A DNA stretch of 64,000 bases from Candidatus Sumerlaeota bacterium (GCA_030156535.1 JASGMJ010000004.1:1-64000), one strand, 5' to 3'. Counted from the stretch's first letter, positions 46,665 through 56,446 are shown. The notes: generated from the letters alone by a model not told the origin. Numbers and translations are program-made.

Positions 46665-46695
46665 TTGACGCAAGCGCCCCTGAATTGCGCATAAT
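46665..46695 (+). promoter_or_regulatory. candidate promoter of nfnA-nfnB
   Basis: TTGACG (46665-46670) and CATAAT (46690-46695) are 19 bases apart and lie about 60 bases before the nfnA ATG. The spacing is long for sigma-70 but the hexamers are good. This is the best promoter-like pair I can see in the gap. Confidence 0.45.
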
Positions 46696-46755
46696 ACGGA
46701 TACGGATTGTGCGGATTCCTCTCCCCGCTTCCGATGCCACTGGAAGGCTTCGACG

Positions 46756-47604
46756 ATGCCACGGATTCTGAAGATCGAGGTGCTTGCCCCCAAGGTGCGC
46801 CGCTACGTCGTGGAGGCCCCCAAGATCGCCCGCAAACGCAAGGCAGGGCAATTCGTTCTGGTCTGTGCGACCCCCACGGGCGAGCGTATTCCCCTGACGA
46901 TCAGCAATGCGGATCCCGAGGCGGGGACGATCAACTTGATCGTCCAGGAAGTCGGCAAGACGACGATCGAGATGGCGGCGCTGAAGGAAGGCGACGAGCT
47001 GACCGATGTCGTTGGTCCCCTCGGCCAGCCGACGCACATTGCCAAGGTCGGCCGGGTTGTCTGCGTCGGTGGCGGAATCGGAATCGCCCCGCTGTTCCCG
47101 ATCATCGATGCCATGAAGCAGGCGGGAAACGACGTCACCGTGGTTCTTGGGGCGCGGAACGAGGAACTGCTGATTCTGGAGGACGAAGTGCGCGCCCTCG
47201 GCGTCGAGCTTGTCATTTGCACCGACGACGGGTCGAAAGGCCGCAAGGGCTTCGTGACCGACGTTCTCAAAGAGATGATCGCCCAGGGGCCGCCGATCAA
47301 CGAGGTCGTGACGATCGGCCCCGCCATCATGATGAAGTTTGTTTGCGAAGTGACCCGCCCCCACGCCATTTCCACCCTTGTCAGCCTGAACCCGATCATG
47401 GTGGACGGAACGGGAATGTGCGGAGGATGCCGCGTGCAGGTGGGGAACGAAGCGAAATTCGCGTGCGTCGATGGACCGGAGTTCGACGGGCACCTCGTCG
47501 ATTTCGATCTCCTCATGCGCCGCCAGCAAATGTACAAGCAACAGGAGCGCGAGGCGCTCGAACGCTACGAGGCCGATCACACCTGCCATCTGGAAGGGGT
47601 CTGA
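46756..47604 (+). CDS. nfnA: NADH-dependent ferredoxin:NADP oxidoreductase subunit A (NfnA/SudB type)
   Basis: The 282-residue protein has an FAD/NAD(P)-binding reductase fold: a FAD part (GQFVLVCATPTGERIPLTISN), VCVGGGIGIAPLFPI for the nucleotide, and a C-terminal [2Fe-2S] site with C222, C225 and C237 (TGMCGGCRVQV). With NfnB it forms either an electron-bifurcating complex linking NADH, NADPH and ferredoxin, or a sulfide dehydrogenase-type enzyme. The stop lies six bases before nfnB, so they are one unit. Confidence 0.87.
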   Translation: MPRILKIEVLAPKVRRYVVEAPKIARKRKAGQFVLVCATPTGERIPLTISNADPEAGTINLIVQEVGKTTIEMAALKEGDELTDVVGPLGQPTHIAKVGRVVCVGGGIGIAPLFPIIDAMKQAGNDVTVVLGARNEELLILEDEVRALGVELVICTDDGSKGRKGFVTDVLKEMIAQGPPINEVVTIGPAIMMKFVCEVTRPHAISTLVSLNPIMVDGTGMCGGCRVQVGNEAKFACVDGPEFDGHLVDFDLLMRRQQMYKQQEREALERYEADHTCHLEGV

Positions 47605-47610
47605 CCCGTC

Positions 47611-49053
47611 ATGTCCGACAAGAAACTGCCACCCAAAATGACCCCAAAGGAAAAGATGGCCACGCCGCGCCAGCCCATGCGCGAGCAGGAGCCCTTGGTG
47701 CGTGCCCGCAACTTCCAGGAAGTTCCCTTCGGCTATGATGAAGAACAGGCCATTGTCGAGGCGTCGCGATGCCTGGCCTGCGGCAAACCGAAGTGCATGG
47801 AAGGCTGCCCCGTGGGGAACGACATCCCCCGGTTCCTGAGCCACATTGCCGAGGGGGATTTCGCCGCCGCCGCGCGCACCATGAAGGAAACAAACCTGCT
47901 CCCCGCGATCTGCGGCCGCGTCTGCCCGCAGGAGAGCCAGTGCGAGAACATGTGCATCATCGGCAAGAAGGGCGAGCCCATCGCCATCGGCCGTCTCGAA
48001 CGCTTCATCGGCGACTGGGAACGCGAATCGGGAGCAACGGAAGTCCCGGAGTGCGCCGCGCCGACCGGCCGCGCCGTTGCCATCATTGGCTCAGGTCCCG
48101 CAGGCCTGGCCTGCGCCGCCGAACTCGCCCGTGCCGGGCATCGCGTGGTCGTCTACGAAGCGCTTCAGAAGCCCGGCGGAGTCCTGCGCTACGGCATTCC
48201 CGAGTTCCGCCTGCCCAAGGCCATCGTTGATGCCGAAATCGAACTCGTCGAGAAGATGGGCGTCGAGATTCGCTGCAACGAAATCATCGGCATGACGGAC
48301 ACCATCGACGAGTTGCTGGACGAGGAGGGCTTCGACGCCGTCTTTGTCGCCACAGGCGCCGGACTCCCGTGGTTCCTCGGCATTCCGGGCGAGAACGCCC
48401 TGGGTGTCTATTCCGCCAACGAGTTCCTGACGCGCATCAACCTCATGGGGGCCTACCGCTTTCCGGAGTACGACACGCCGATCCAGAAGCTCAAGGTGGC
48501 CGCGACGATTGGCGGCGGCAACGTGGCCATGGACGCCGCGCGCACGGCTCTGCGCGTTGGCGCCGAGCGCTCGCTCATCATTTACCGCCGTAGCCGTGAA
48601 GAGTTGCCGGCGCGCGAAGAGGAAATCCATCACGCCGAGCAGGAAGGCGTCGAGTTCCACTTTCTGACGAACCCACTCGAACTTCTGGCCGACGAAAAGA
48701 CCGGCTGGCTCCGGGCACTCAAGTGCCAGCGCATGGAACTCGGCGAGCCTGATGCCTCGGGACGCCGCCGCCCGATCCCCGTTGAGGGGAGCGAGTACGA
48801 GATCCCGCTCAACACCGCGATCATCGCGATCGGCAACGCGCCCAATCCCCTGATTCCCCGCACGACGCCCGATCTCGAAGTAACAAAGCGTGGTCAGGTC
48901 ACCATCGATCAGGAAACGATGCGCACGTCCAAGCGTGGCGTCTTTGCCGGCGGCGACATCGTTCGCGGTGCGGCAACCGTGATCCTCGCGATGGGGGACG
49001 GCCGCCGCGCAGCTGCTCACATCAATGAGTTCCTCGCAAACGGCGAGTGGTAG
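47611..49053 (+). CDS. nfnB: NADPH-dependent glutamate synthase small-chain-like protein, NfnB type
   Basis: The 480-residue flavoprotein has an N-terminal 4Fe-4S region (C54, C57, C62, C66; then CGRVCPQESQCENMC). It also has two dinucleotide folds (VAIIGSGPAGLACAAELA and AATIGGGNVAMDAAR) and GVFAGGDIVRGAATVILAMGDG. This matches the GltA/SudA/NfnB group. Coupling to NfnA supports NfnB over glutamate synthase beta, because no large glutamate synthase subunit is present. It carries electrons between NADPH and the complex's iron-sulfur centres. Confidence 0.9.
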   Translation: MSDKKLPPKMTPKEKMATPRQPMREQEPLVRARNFQEVPFGYDEEQAIVEASRCLACGKPKCMEGCPVGNDIPRFLSHIAEGDFAAAARTMKETNLLPAICGRVCPQESQCENMCIIGKKGEPIAIGRLERFIGDWERESGATEVPECAAPTGRAVAIIGSGPAGLACAAELARAGHRVVVYEALQKPGGVLRYGIPEFRLPKAIVDAEIELVEKMGVEIRCNEIIGMTDTIDELLDEEGFDAVFVATGAGLPWFLGIPGENALGVYSANEFLTRINLMGAYRFPEYDTPIQKLKVAATIGGGNVAMDAARTALRVGAERSLIIYRRSREELPAREEEIHHAEQEGVEFHFLTNPLELLADEKTGWLRALKCQRMELGEPDASGRRRPIPVEGSEYEIPLNTAIIAIGNAPNPLIPRTTPDLEVTKRGQVTIDQETMRTSKRGVFAGGDIVRGAATVILAMGDGRRAAAHINEFLANGEW

Positions 49054-49065
49054 GACGCGTTTGGC

Positions 49066-49881
49066 CTACCAATACTTTTCGACGTGGATCTGCCCCGGCT
49101 CCTGGCGGGTGTGCTCGCGATAGCCTGCGTCCGTCAGCAGTGTCAGCATCTGCTCGACCATCGTGGGGTTCCCGCACAGGAAGAAGTGCGTGTTGTCCGG
49201 CGAAGGCTCGAAACCCCATTGCTGATGCAGGACGCGCTCGGTCCACAGACTCTGTACATAGCCAGTGTGCCACTTCCATGGAACGAACTCGTTCTGGGGG
49301 CGGCTGATCGTCGGCAGATACAGGACGTTCTCGTGGTGGCGGGCGAAGAGAAACAGTTCGTCCTGATAACCGAGTTCCTCGCTGTGGCGCGCACCGTGCA
49401 GAATCGCAAGACGCTTCCACAAGCCGTGGGAAACGTGCGTGCGCAACATGCTCATGTAAGGCGCGAGGCCGGTGCCCGTCGCGATCATCACGACGTTTTG
49501 ATCCGGCGGGAGATCGGCAAGCGTGAACGCCCCCGTGATCTTTGGCCCCAGCCAGAGCTTGTCGCCCGTGCGCAGCGCATGAAGGCGGGGCGTGAGAGCG
49601 CCGTCCTTCACCAGCACGATAAAGAACTCCAGGAAGTGGCGCGCCATGGAAGAGGACGCGATGGAATAGGCGCGCCGGACGAGTTTGTCCGCGGGCGGCT
49701 CCTTCTCCTCCGGGACCGACTCGCTGCTGCGTGGCGCCGTGGGAGGCAGCCCAAGCACCGCGAACTGCCCGGGGGAAAACTCGGGAAGTTCCCAGCCAAG
49801 GGGAGCAACCCGGAGGTAGAACAACGAGGACGAAAGATCCACGCGGCGGATGACGACCGCATTCAGTTCGGGCAGCGCCAT
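49066..49881 (-). CDS. ferredoxin--NADP reductase (Fpr type)
   Basis: The 271-residue protein has the FAD-binding RRAYSIASS motif, an NADP-binding IATGTGLAPYMSMLR, and a C-terminal HFFLCGNPTMVEQML ending in HVEKYW, as in bacterial Fpr. An insert of about 20 residues rich in Glu and Pro interrupts the FAD domain. A ribosome site GTGGAGG precedes the ATG. It shuttles electrons between NADPH and ferredoxin or flavodoxin. It is convergent with nfnB and extends the redox block; both sets connect the NADPH and ferredoxin pools. Confidence 0.92.
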   Translation of the reverse strand: MALPELNAVVIRRVDLSSSLFYLRVAPLGWELPEFSPGQFAVLGLPPTAPRSSESVPEEKEPPADKLVRRAYSIASSSMARHFLEFFIVLVKDGALTPRLHALRTGDKLWLGPKITGAFTLADLPPDQNVVMIATGTGLAPYMSMLRTHVSHGLWKRLAILHGARHSEELGYQDELFLFARHHENVLYLPTISRPQNEFVPWKWHTGYVQSLWTERVLHQQWGFEPSPDNTHFFLCGNPTMVEQMLTLLTDAGYREHTRQEPGQIHVEKYW

Positions 49882-50045
49882 GCAGGCCTCCACAAGGGTG
49901 CAGATTGGTCGGGGTTCTTACAAGTTCGGCTTCAGAGCGTCAACCGTTCCCGGCCGGAGAAAGCACCCCGATTCCGCCTTGCGGGCTCGCGGGCTTTCCC
50001 CTTCCATGGGCTCACTACTTCGCAATTGCCGGGGAGAAACAGGGA

Positions 50046-50528
50046 ATGACACCTGCAAAGCGCGTGCTCTTTGTCTGCATGGGGAACATCTGCCGTTCGC
50101 CAACGGGAGAGGGGGTCTTCCGCGACTACGTGAAGAAGCAGGGTCTGGGCGATTCGATCCAGGTGGACTCGGCCGGGACGATCGGCGCTCACGCGGGCGA
50201 GCCCCCCGACGCCCGCATGAGACGAGCGGCGCGGGCGCGCGGCTATGAACTGGACGGAAAGGCCCGCCAGTTCACGGCGGCGGATTTCGACGCCTTCGAT
50301 TTGATCGTGGCGATGGACCGCGCGAACTACCGGGATATTCTGGCCCGCGATCCGGATGGCAGCCACGCAGCGAAGGTCAAACTGCTCTGCTCCTTCAATC
50401 CGAAGGCGAAAACGCAGGACGTCCCCGATCCCTACTACGGCGGTCCCCAGGGATTCGAGGAAGTGCTCGACCTGATCGAGGGGGCCTGCGAGGGGATCCT
50501 CGCCAGTTTGCAGGAGAAACCGGATTGA
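50046..50528 (+). CDS. low-molecular-weight protein-tyrosine-phosphatase family protein
   Basis: The 160-residue protein starts at ATG with GGGGAG upstream. It has the P-loop FVCMGNICRSP (C11 and R17 of the CX5R motif) and the general acid D128 in DVPDPYYGG, so it should be active. Low-molecular-weight phosphatases act on phosphotyrosine or on sugar phosphates. Here it overlaps the next gene, a fructosamine-kinase-family protein, by TTGA. In some bacteria this pairing removes ketoamine 5-phosphate groups in protein deglycation, which is the likeliest context. Confidence 0.93.
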   Translation: MTPAKRVLFVCMGNICRSPTGEGVFRDYVKKQGLGDSIQVDSAGTIGAHAGEPPDARMRRAARARGYELDGKARQFTAADFDAFDLIVAMDRANYRDILARDPDGSHAAKVKLLCSFNPKAKTQDVPDPYYGGPQGFEEVLDLIEGACEGILASLQEKPD

Positions 50529-51418
50529 ACGACGCCTTTGCCCGCGCGATCGAGGACGTTGTCGCCGCGAAAACCGGCGAGCGCTCTCCCGTCGCCAGGC
50601 GTCAGGGCGTCGGCGGCGGGTGCATCAACAACGCGGAAACCATCGCGCTCGCGGACGGCAGACGTTTCTTTCTGAAATCCAACCCGCATCCGCTTCCGCG
50701 TCTCTTCGAGTGCGAGGCGGAAGGACTCGAAGCCCTCGCCACCGCCGGAGCTCTTCGCGTTCCCCGCCCCATCGGCACCGGCGGGGGCGGCAACGGTGTT
50801 CCGCCGTTTCTCGTGCTGGAATTGATCGAGAGCGGCGCGCCCGGTCCCCGCTTTCAGGAGGAACTGGGGCGCGGACTCGCCGAACTCCACCGCACCACAC
50901 GCGCCGACCGCTTTGGCTTCCCGCACGACAACTACATCGGGTCAACTCCCCAGCCCAACGGTTGGAACGAGGACTGGGTCGCGTTCTGGCGCGAGCACCG
51001 GCTCGGCTTTCAGCTTCGCCTCGCGCGCCGCAACGGGCTGAGCGATGCCGCGATGGACAAGCTGGGCGACCGGTTGATGAACCGCCTGGACGAGTACCTT
51101 GCCGAACCCGCCGAGCCGCCCTGCCTGCTGCACGGCGACCTCTGGGGCGGCAACGTCATGGCCGACGGCGGGGGAGCGCCCGTGCTCATCGACCCGGCGG
51201 CGTATTACGGCCGCCGCGAAGCCGACCTCGCCATGACGCAACTCTTCGGGGGATTCACCGCCGCGTTCTACCACGCCTACGAGGAGACCTGGCCCCTCGC
51301 CCCCGGCAGCGACACGCGCCTGGCCATCTACCGGCTCTACCACCTGCTCAATCACTTGAACCTGTTTGGAGCGGGCTACGCGGGACAATGCCGCACGATT
51401 CTGAAACGCTTCGCTTGA
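50525..51418 (+). CDS. fructosamine/ribulosamine-3-kinase family protein
   Basis: The 297-residue protein has the GGCINNAETI nucleotide-binding loop and the catalytic LLHGDLWGGNVMAD motif, followed by VLIDPAAYYG. These are hallmarks of the fructosamine-kinase group of aminoglycoside-kinase-like proteins. Members phosphorylate ketoamines on glycated proteins so that the sugar falls off. The TTG start overlaps the phosphatase stop as TTGA, so the two products are made together and may repair glycated proteins in sequence. The exact sugar cannot be read from sequence. Confidence 0.9.
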   Translation: MNDAFARAIEDVVAAKTGERSPVARRQGVGGGCINNAETIALADGRRFFLKSNPHPLPRLFECEAEGLEALATAGALRVPRPIGTGGGGNGVPPFLVLELIESGAPGPRFQEELGRGLAELHRTTRADRFGFPHDNYIGSTPQPNGWNEDWVAFWREHRLGFQLRLARRNGLSDAAMDKLGDRLMNRLDEYLAEPAEPPCLLHGDLWGGNVMADGGGAPVLIDPAAYYGRREADLAMTQLFGGFTAAFYHAYEETWPLAPGSDTRLAIYRLYHLLNHLNLFGAGYAGQCRTILKRFA

Positions 51419-51422
51419 TTCC

Positions 51423-52184
51423 CTACGCTGGCACTTGCGCCCCGAGGCGTTGCTCGGCGTAGAGTGCGGCGCCGATGATGCCGGCCAAGTTGCGCAACTG
51501 GGCCGGAACGACAGGCACCTCGCAACAAATGTCCGAGCCGTACTTCTCGAACTTGCGGCTGACGCCGCCGCCGATGATGATGCGGTCGGGATTCATGAAG
51601 AAACACAAGTCCTTGAGGTAGGCGTTCAGGCGCTTGACCCACTCCGCCCACTTGAGGTCTTCGCGCTTCTTGGCGGCTTCGGAGACCAGCAGTTCCCAGT
51701 CCACGCCCTTGCTGTTGAACATGTGCCCGAGTTCGGTGTTGGGGACGACGGCGCCGTTGCTGACAACGGCGGTTCCGATGCCCGTACCGATGGTGACGAC
51801 AATGACGACGCCGGGTTCCGACCCGCCGCCGCCGAACTTCACTTCAGCCAGGCCCGCCGCGTCCGCATCGTTCACGATCACGACGGGGCAGCCGGTCTTG
51901 CGTGCAATGGCTTCCTCGGCGTTCTGCCCCTCCCATGAATTGTCGAGGTTCGCTGCCGTGCCGATCACGCCGCGCCGCACCACGCCGGGAAAGCCGATGC
52001 CGATGGGACCCTTCCAGGAAAAGTGACGGGCCACTTCATCCACGGCATTGACAACGGCCTTGGGAGTGGAAGGGCTCGGAGTCTTGACGCGAAAACGCTC
52101 GTCCTGCAGTTCGCCGGTTGTCGTTTCGACGGGTGCCCCCTTGATACCACTGCCGCCGATGTCGATGCCCAAAACCTGCATCAT
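51423..52184 (-). CDS. ppgK: polyphosphate glucokinase (ROK family)
   Basis: The 253-residue protein has the ROK/hexokinase phosphate loop [25 protein letters not shown] and [13 protein letters not shown], plus [12 protein letters not shown], typical of PpgK. It lacks the zinc cysteine motif of ROK regulators. PpgK phosphorylates glucose using polyphosphate or ATP. Length is standard. The ATG has GGGGAG a few bases upstream; the next codon is also ATG. It converges with the fructosamine-kinase gene, five bases away. Confidence 0.9.
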   Translation of the reverse strand: MMQVLGIDIGGSGIKGAPVETTTGELQDERFRVKTPSPSTPKAVVNAVDEVARHFSWKGPIGIGFPGVVRRGVIGTAANLDNSWEGQNAEEAIARKTGCPVVIVNDADAAGLAEVKFGGGGSEPGVVIVVTIGTGIGTAVVSNGAVVPNTELGHMFNSKGVDWELLVSEAAKKREDLKWAEWVKRLNAYLKDLCFFMNPDRIIIGGGVSRKFEKYGSDICCEVPVVPAQLRNLAGIIGAALYAEQRLGAQVPA

Positions 52185-52216
52185 GCTCTCCCCATGCTCG
52201 TTTGGTGGTTGGCTTC

Positions 52217-53971
52217 CTACTCGAACTCCGCCATCGTCACATTGCGGTCGTAGCGGCCCGAGATGTCCGGTTCCATTTTCTTGCCGGATTCGGTTTCCAC
52301 GGCGTCGGCAACGGTGTCGAGCATGCGCTCGAGCGTCAGGCGCTGCGTGCCGTTCGTCAGTGCGTCGGCAAGGGCGAAGGCGAACAGGCGCTGGCCGCGC
52401 TTGCTCTCGGCCGGCGTGGGATAGGCACTCGACACCGACACCGCCCAGCGCATCGGGACTTCGCCGAGCGCGTCCATCACGTCTTTGCCTTCGTCGCGCC
52501 GGTCCCAGTTGATGTCGAGCAGGAGCACGACCTCGTCGGTGGCCATGGCCAGGTCCAGGTCCTTGATGAAGGTGTCGAGTGCGACACCGTCGCCGATCGT
52601 CATGTCGGCGGTCTTGCCATCCGCGGCGATGTAGATCACAGCGAGTTCGCCTGCCTTGGCCTGCAGGCCAAGATCACGGATGGCCTGGTCGAGTTGAGCC
52701 TTCGAGAGTGCGCCGCCTGTGTGCGTGAGAATGCTGCTCTTCTCGAATTGGCCGCCGAACGGATCAGCAAGAGCCGTCTCCAGTTTCTCGACGCTCGTCT
52801 GCGCTTCGGGCGAGCCCGTGCCGATGAGAAGGGCATGCCGCATCACCGGGTTGAGTTGCCGGGGATAGCGGGTGAAGCGCAGCGTGGCATCGACGACGTT
52901 GTCGCGATGATCGACAACGCGGGCCGTCACCACATTGGCACCCATTGCGAGATCGACGTCCACGTCACGCGCGGGAAGACTCTTGGGGGCCGTCGCCTCG
53001 CTTGCCATGTCGGCGCTGCGAACGCCTGTGGCGATCGGGCGGTTGTTGACTTCAATGTCCAGTGCCTTCAGCCCGTTCGGAATGGCGGCGCTCCAGCGGA
53101 CCGTGGTCTTCGGCTGGCGGATGATGGCGCCTTCGGCGGGGGAGAGGAACTGGAAGGACTGGATGGCGCCCTGCTTGTTGCGCAGTTCCTCGCGGGCCAG
53201 GTAGGCGAGATACTCTTCGCCCTCGCTGCGCTGCTTCGCCCAATAGGCGGTCTCGGAGCCGGTGGGCAGGTCCTCGCGCATTTGCACGACGGCTTCGTTC
53301 CACACGGTGACCAGTTTCGTCTTCAGGTCGTCGAACTTGCTTTCGGACGCATAGACAAGGAATGTCTTGGAGCTGGTGGTGAGATCGACGTTGATGGGCT
53401 CGATGAGGGGCTTGCCCGTGTAGTAATCCAGGACGTCGATTTCCGCGCCGAGATCGTATCGCCGGTCCGTCTTCGGAAATCCCAGGTACCAGAGAATATC
53501 GGAGAACTGGAACCCGAGTGGCAGCACCAGCGAATAGAAGTACGCACGCCCATGGGCACGGGACGCTTTCACCGTGCCCGTGATGAGAACGTCGGCTTCG
53601 CCCTTCGGCGGCAACTCGCCGGCGGGAGCGTAGACGACCTGATCGAACTGCGCGCCTTCGGCGAGGGCCTCAGCCAGATTGCGTGCGAACAGAGCCGGCA
53701 TCGGATCGATGCTCCCCGCGTAGACATCATCGGGGTGCGTGAACTCGTACTTCTTGCTCCATGTAAGCGGCGGCACCTTCGTGATGTACGCCGCTTCGCG
53801 CTTGTAATCGCGGGCATCCTTGAAATCCGTCACGACGATGCGCGTGGGAATCGTCGGGTACTCGGGGGTGGCTTCGAGGGGCTTTGTGCTCGGCCCGCCG
53901 CCGCAGCCAAATGCAAGAAACAGGGCGAGAAAGGCGGAAAAGAACCCAAAAGTCGTCTTCATCGCTGGCAT
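52217..53971 (-). CDS. lipoprotein with a degenerate caspase-like C-terminal domain
   Basis: The 584-residue protein begins with a lipoprotein signal, LAFGCGGG, with C23 as the lipid site, and GGAGT seven bases before the ATG. Residues about 35-200 form an alpha/beta region like outer-membrane-associated lipoproteins. From about 376 the layout follows a caspase/metacaspase fold: [32 protein letters not shown], then VVLLLDINW and VSVSSAYP. At the catalytic sites, GHG is AADGK and DxC is DINW, so the histidine and cysteine dyad is absent. It is probably a non-catalytic receptor or scaffold. The kinase-FGE gene lies just upstream. Confidence 0.75.
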   Translation of the reverse strand: MPAMKTTFGFFSAFLALFLAFGCGGGPSTKPLEATPEYPTIPTRIVVTDFKDARDYKREAAYITKVPPLTWSKKYEFTHPDDVYAGSIDPMPALFARNLAEALAEGAQFDQVVYAPAGELPPKGEADVLITGTVKASRAHGRAYFYSLVLPLGFQFSDILWYLGFPKTDRRYDLGAEIDVLDYYTGKPLIEPINVDLTTSSKTFLVYASESKFDDLKTKLVTVWNEAVVQMREDLPTGSETAYWAKQRSEGEEYLAYLAREELRNKQGAIQSFQFLSPAEGAIIRQPKTTVRWSAAIPNGLKALDIEVNNRPIATGVRSADMASEATAPKSLPARDVDVDLAMGANVVTARVVDHRDNVVDATLRFTRYPRQLNPVMRHALLIGTGSPEAQTSVEKLETALADPFGGQFEKSSILTHTGGALSKAQLDQAIRDLGLQAKAGELAVIYIAADGKTADMTIGDGVALDTFIKDLDLAMATDEVVLLLDINWDRRDEGKDVMDALGEVPMRWAVSVSSAYPTPAESKRGQRLFAFALADALTNGTQRLTLERMLDTVADAVETESGKKMEPDISGRYDRNVTMAEFE

Positions 53972-54016
53972 GATTGTTACTCCATTTGGTCGAGGAAATG
54001 ATAGGGGACGCGCTTC

Positions 54017-56446
54017 TTACTTCACCAGACGGAAGCCGACATCGCGCGGCGGATCGTCCGGGCTGGCCGCGGAACGGTAGGCGGTGTGCAGCTCATCCGC
54101 CCGCGAAAGGAATCCGCCTCCGCGGATGACTTTCTTGTCCCGCCGTCCACCCTCAAGGTCAGGGCCCGTGGGATTGGACGGAGGGCTGTTCTCGTAGTAA
54201 TTCGCTTCGTACCAGTCCGAGCACCACTCCGCGACATTGCCGGCCATGTTCTGGAACTTGCCCGTCATCGTTGCCGAGCTGGAGAAAGAAGTGACCGGCA
54301 TGGTGTCCGCCGTGGCGAAGTTCGCGCGCGAGGAACTCGGTGTGTCGCGGCCCCACGGGTACTTCGCTTCGAGTTCCCCCTTCGCCGCGCGTTCCCACTC
54401 GGCTTCGGTCGGCAAGCGGTACTTCTCGCCCGTGATGCTTCCGAGCCACTGGGCGTATTTCTGAGCGGCCCGCCACGGAATCTTGTTCGCGGGGTGCAGA
54501 TGGCGTCCGTCCCGGGGGCGATAGCGCTCCAGCTTTTCGTCGTACACAACATTCGTGTCGCTGCCGGGTTGGAAGAGCGACGCCGCGTCATCCTTGTTGG
54601 CGTTCAGGAACGTCGCGAACTCCAGAGCCGAGACCTCGTAGCGCCCCATCTCGAAGCGGCTGACGGTGACGTTGTGCGGTGTCTGATCGAAACCCGCGTC
54701 GCCTTCCCACTGGGGATTGAACCCCATCGTGAAGCTGCCAAACGGCGCTGCATCCAGAACGGGGCTCTTGGTGGCGCTGATGGCAATCAAGTCGGCGAGA
54801 TCGAGAACCCGCCGGGTGAACTCGGGATCGTTCTCCAGAACCAGCCCCATCGCCTTGTCCCAGAGCACAAGGCGCTGGATGAAGTCCGGAGCGTTGCGGA
54901 ACTCGAATTCCAGGTCGGCGAGTTGCTGCTGCTGGGCGCTGACGCGCGGCGTGGGCTGGGGAGTGGGCGGCGGGGGAGTGGTGGGCCGTGCCTCCGGCGT
55001 TGGGCGCGGTGTCACGGCGATGGCCACCTGCGTTTCCTTGGGCGTCGCCCCAGGAGAGGTCGAAACGGGGGTTGGCTGCGCGCCGGGCTGCGTTTCCGTT
55101 GGGGCGGAAGTTTCTGCGGACTGTGTGGGCTGAGGCGTCGGAGTGGCGCCGCCGTTGTTGCCGTTTGTCCCGCCACCTCCAAGAGCTTTCAAGCCAACGA
55201 CGGCCAGAACGCCGATAACGAGGCACGCCGCGGCAATGCCGCCGACCAGCATCATCGCCTTGCTCTTACCCTGTGCCGGCTGCTGGGCGGCGGGAAGGCT
55301 GGCAGGCGCCTCGACCAGAGGCTCGCCCGTCATGGTCGCGCTGCCTTCGGCTCCGGCCGCACCGGCTTCGCGGATGGGTTCCCCCGCCAACGTTGGCGCG
55401 GAATCAGCCTTCGAATCCGTCAGTCCCGTCTGGCCCAGGGTTCCCTGCGTCTTCACTTCCTCAAGTTTGTGACTCGCGCCTCCCGCAGCGCTGGGCGCTG
55501 TGGGGGTTTGGATGATGGGGATCGTGGCGTTGGACGCTTGCCGCGTCTCTCGCCAGATCTGCTCCATCGTAACGTCCTTCATCGGCTCCAGAACCTGCTT
55601 CAGGGCCTGGCCCAACTCCGTGGCTTCCTGAGGACGGCGCGACGGATCCTTTTCGAGGCAGCGCAGGATCAGCTGGTCGAACTCGCTCGAAATCGTGGGG
55701 ATAATGGAGCGGATCGAGGGGGGCTGCTCGTTCAGGTGCGCCACGGCCACTGTCAGCCCGGAGCCGGTGAAGACCGTTTGCTGCGTGAAGCAAAAATAGA
55801 TGACGCAGCCGAAGCTGTAGATGTCGCTGAGGTGGGAGACACCGGTGCCGCGGATCTGCTCCGGCGCCATGTAGCTCGGCGTGCCGAGTGCCTGACCCGT
55901 CTGCGTCAACTGCCCGCCGTCCATCTCGGTGAACTGGGCCGTGGAATCGATGTGCGCGATTCCGAAGTCCATCACCTTCACGCGCCAGCGGCCGCGCGGC
56001 GCGCGGGCAATCATGATATTGTGTGGCTTCACGTCGCGATGGACGATGCCGTATTCGTGGGCGTGCGCGAGGCCTTCGCAGGAGCGCTCGAGAATCGTCG
56101 CCATGTCGCCGACGGTGAGGTCCTTGGGCGAGCGGGAGACCAGCCCCTTGAGGTCTTCGCCCTCCACGAACTCCATCGCGATGAAGGCCAGATCGTCCTC
56201 GTGGTAGTACTCGTACACCTGGACGATGTTGTCGTGCATGAGCTTGGCAACGGTTCTCGCCTCGCGGGAGAACCGTGCCATGATGTCGGGCGATTCGAGA
56301 ACGGCCTGGCTGGGCACCTTGAGGGCCACATCGCGCCCCAGATCCACCTGGCGCGCGCGGTACACCTTGCCCATGCCGCCGGCGCCCAGAACCCTCTTAA
56401 TCTCGTATTTTCCGGCGATGATGTCGCCAACGTCCAGATCGATCAT
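54017..56446 (-). CDS. Ser/Thr protein kinase fused to a formylglycine-generating-enzyme domain
   Basis: The 809-residue protein has a kinase domain (about 12-290): GAGGMGKVY, catalytic lysine K43, HRDVKPHN, DFGIAH and GTPSYMAPEQ, so it should be active. A linker and one membrane helix follow (about 397-418), then a Pro/Thr-rich spacer. The C-terminal FGE-sulfatase domain (about 575-809) has LPTEAEWERAAKG, GNVAEWCSDWY and DVGFRLVK. The predicted topology is a cytoplasmic kinase with an external sensor-like FGE domain. The FGE domain in such fusions is often a ligand-binding module. It is next to the caspase-like lipoprotein. Confidence 0.93.
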   Translation of the reverse strand: MIDLDVGDIIAGKYEIKRVLGAGGMGKVYRARQVDLGRDVALKVPSQAVLESPDIMARFSREARTVAKLMHDNIVQVYEYYHEDDLAFIAMEFVEGEDLKGLVSRSPKDLTVGDMATILERSCEGLAHAHEYGIVHRDVKPHNIMIARAPRGRWRVKVMDFGIAHIDSTAQFTEMDGGQLTQTGQALGTPSYMAPEQIRGTGVSHLSDIYSFGCVIYFCFTQQTVFTGSGLTVAVAHLNEQPPSIRSIIPTISSEFDQLILRCLEKDPSRRPQEATELGQALKQVLEPMKDVTMEQIWRETRQASNATIPIIQTPTAPSAAGGASHKLEEVKTQGTLGQTGLTDSKADSAPTLAGEPIREAGAAGAEGSATMTGEPLVEAPASLPAAQQPAQGKSKAMMLVGGIAAACLVIGVLAVVGLKALGGGGTNGNNGGATPTPQPTQSAETSAPTETQPGAQPTPVSTSPGATPKETQVAIAVTPRPTPEARPTTPPPPTPQPTPRVSAQQQQLADLEFEFRNAPDFIQRLVLWDKAMGLVLENDPEFTRRVLDLADLIAISATKSPVLDAAPFGSFTMGFNPQWEGDAGFDQTPHNVTVSRFEMGRYEVSALEFATFLNANKDDAASLFQPGSDTNVVYDEKLERYRPRDGRHLHPANKIPWRAAQKYAQWLGSITGEKYRLPTEAEWERAAKGELEAKYPWGRDTPSSSRANFATADTMPVTSFSSSATMTGKFQNMAGNVAEWCSDWYEANYYENSPPSNPTGPDLEGGRRDKKVIRGGGFLSRADELHTAYRSAASPDDPPRDVGFRLVK

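Larger units (their letters stand above)
46301..46755. other. 455-base divergent region between ROK regulator and nfnA
   Basis: This gap carries control regions for both genes: a ROK promoter-dyad at 46349-46397 and a promoter-like pair for nfnA at 46665-46695. Between about 46400 and 46660 I see no small gene that has a ribosome site and reads like protein, and no structured RNA. Confidence 0.4.

Noticed and set aside
52202-54001. 599-codon plus-strand open frame
   Set aside because: It is antisense to the caspase-like lipoprotein gene, which has a ribosome site and lipobox; this frame has neither.
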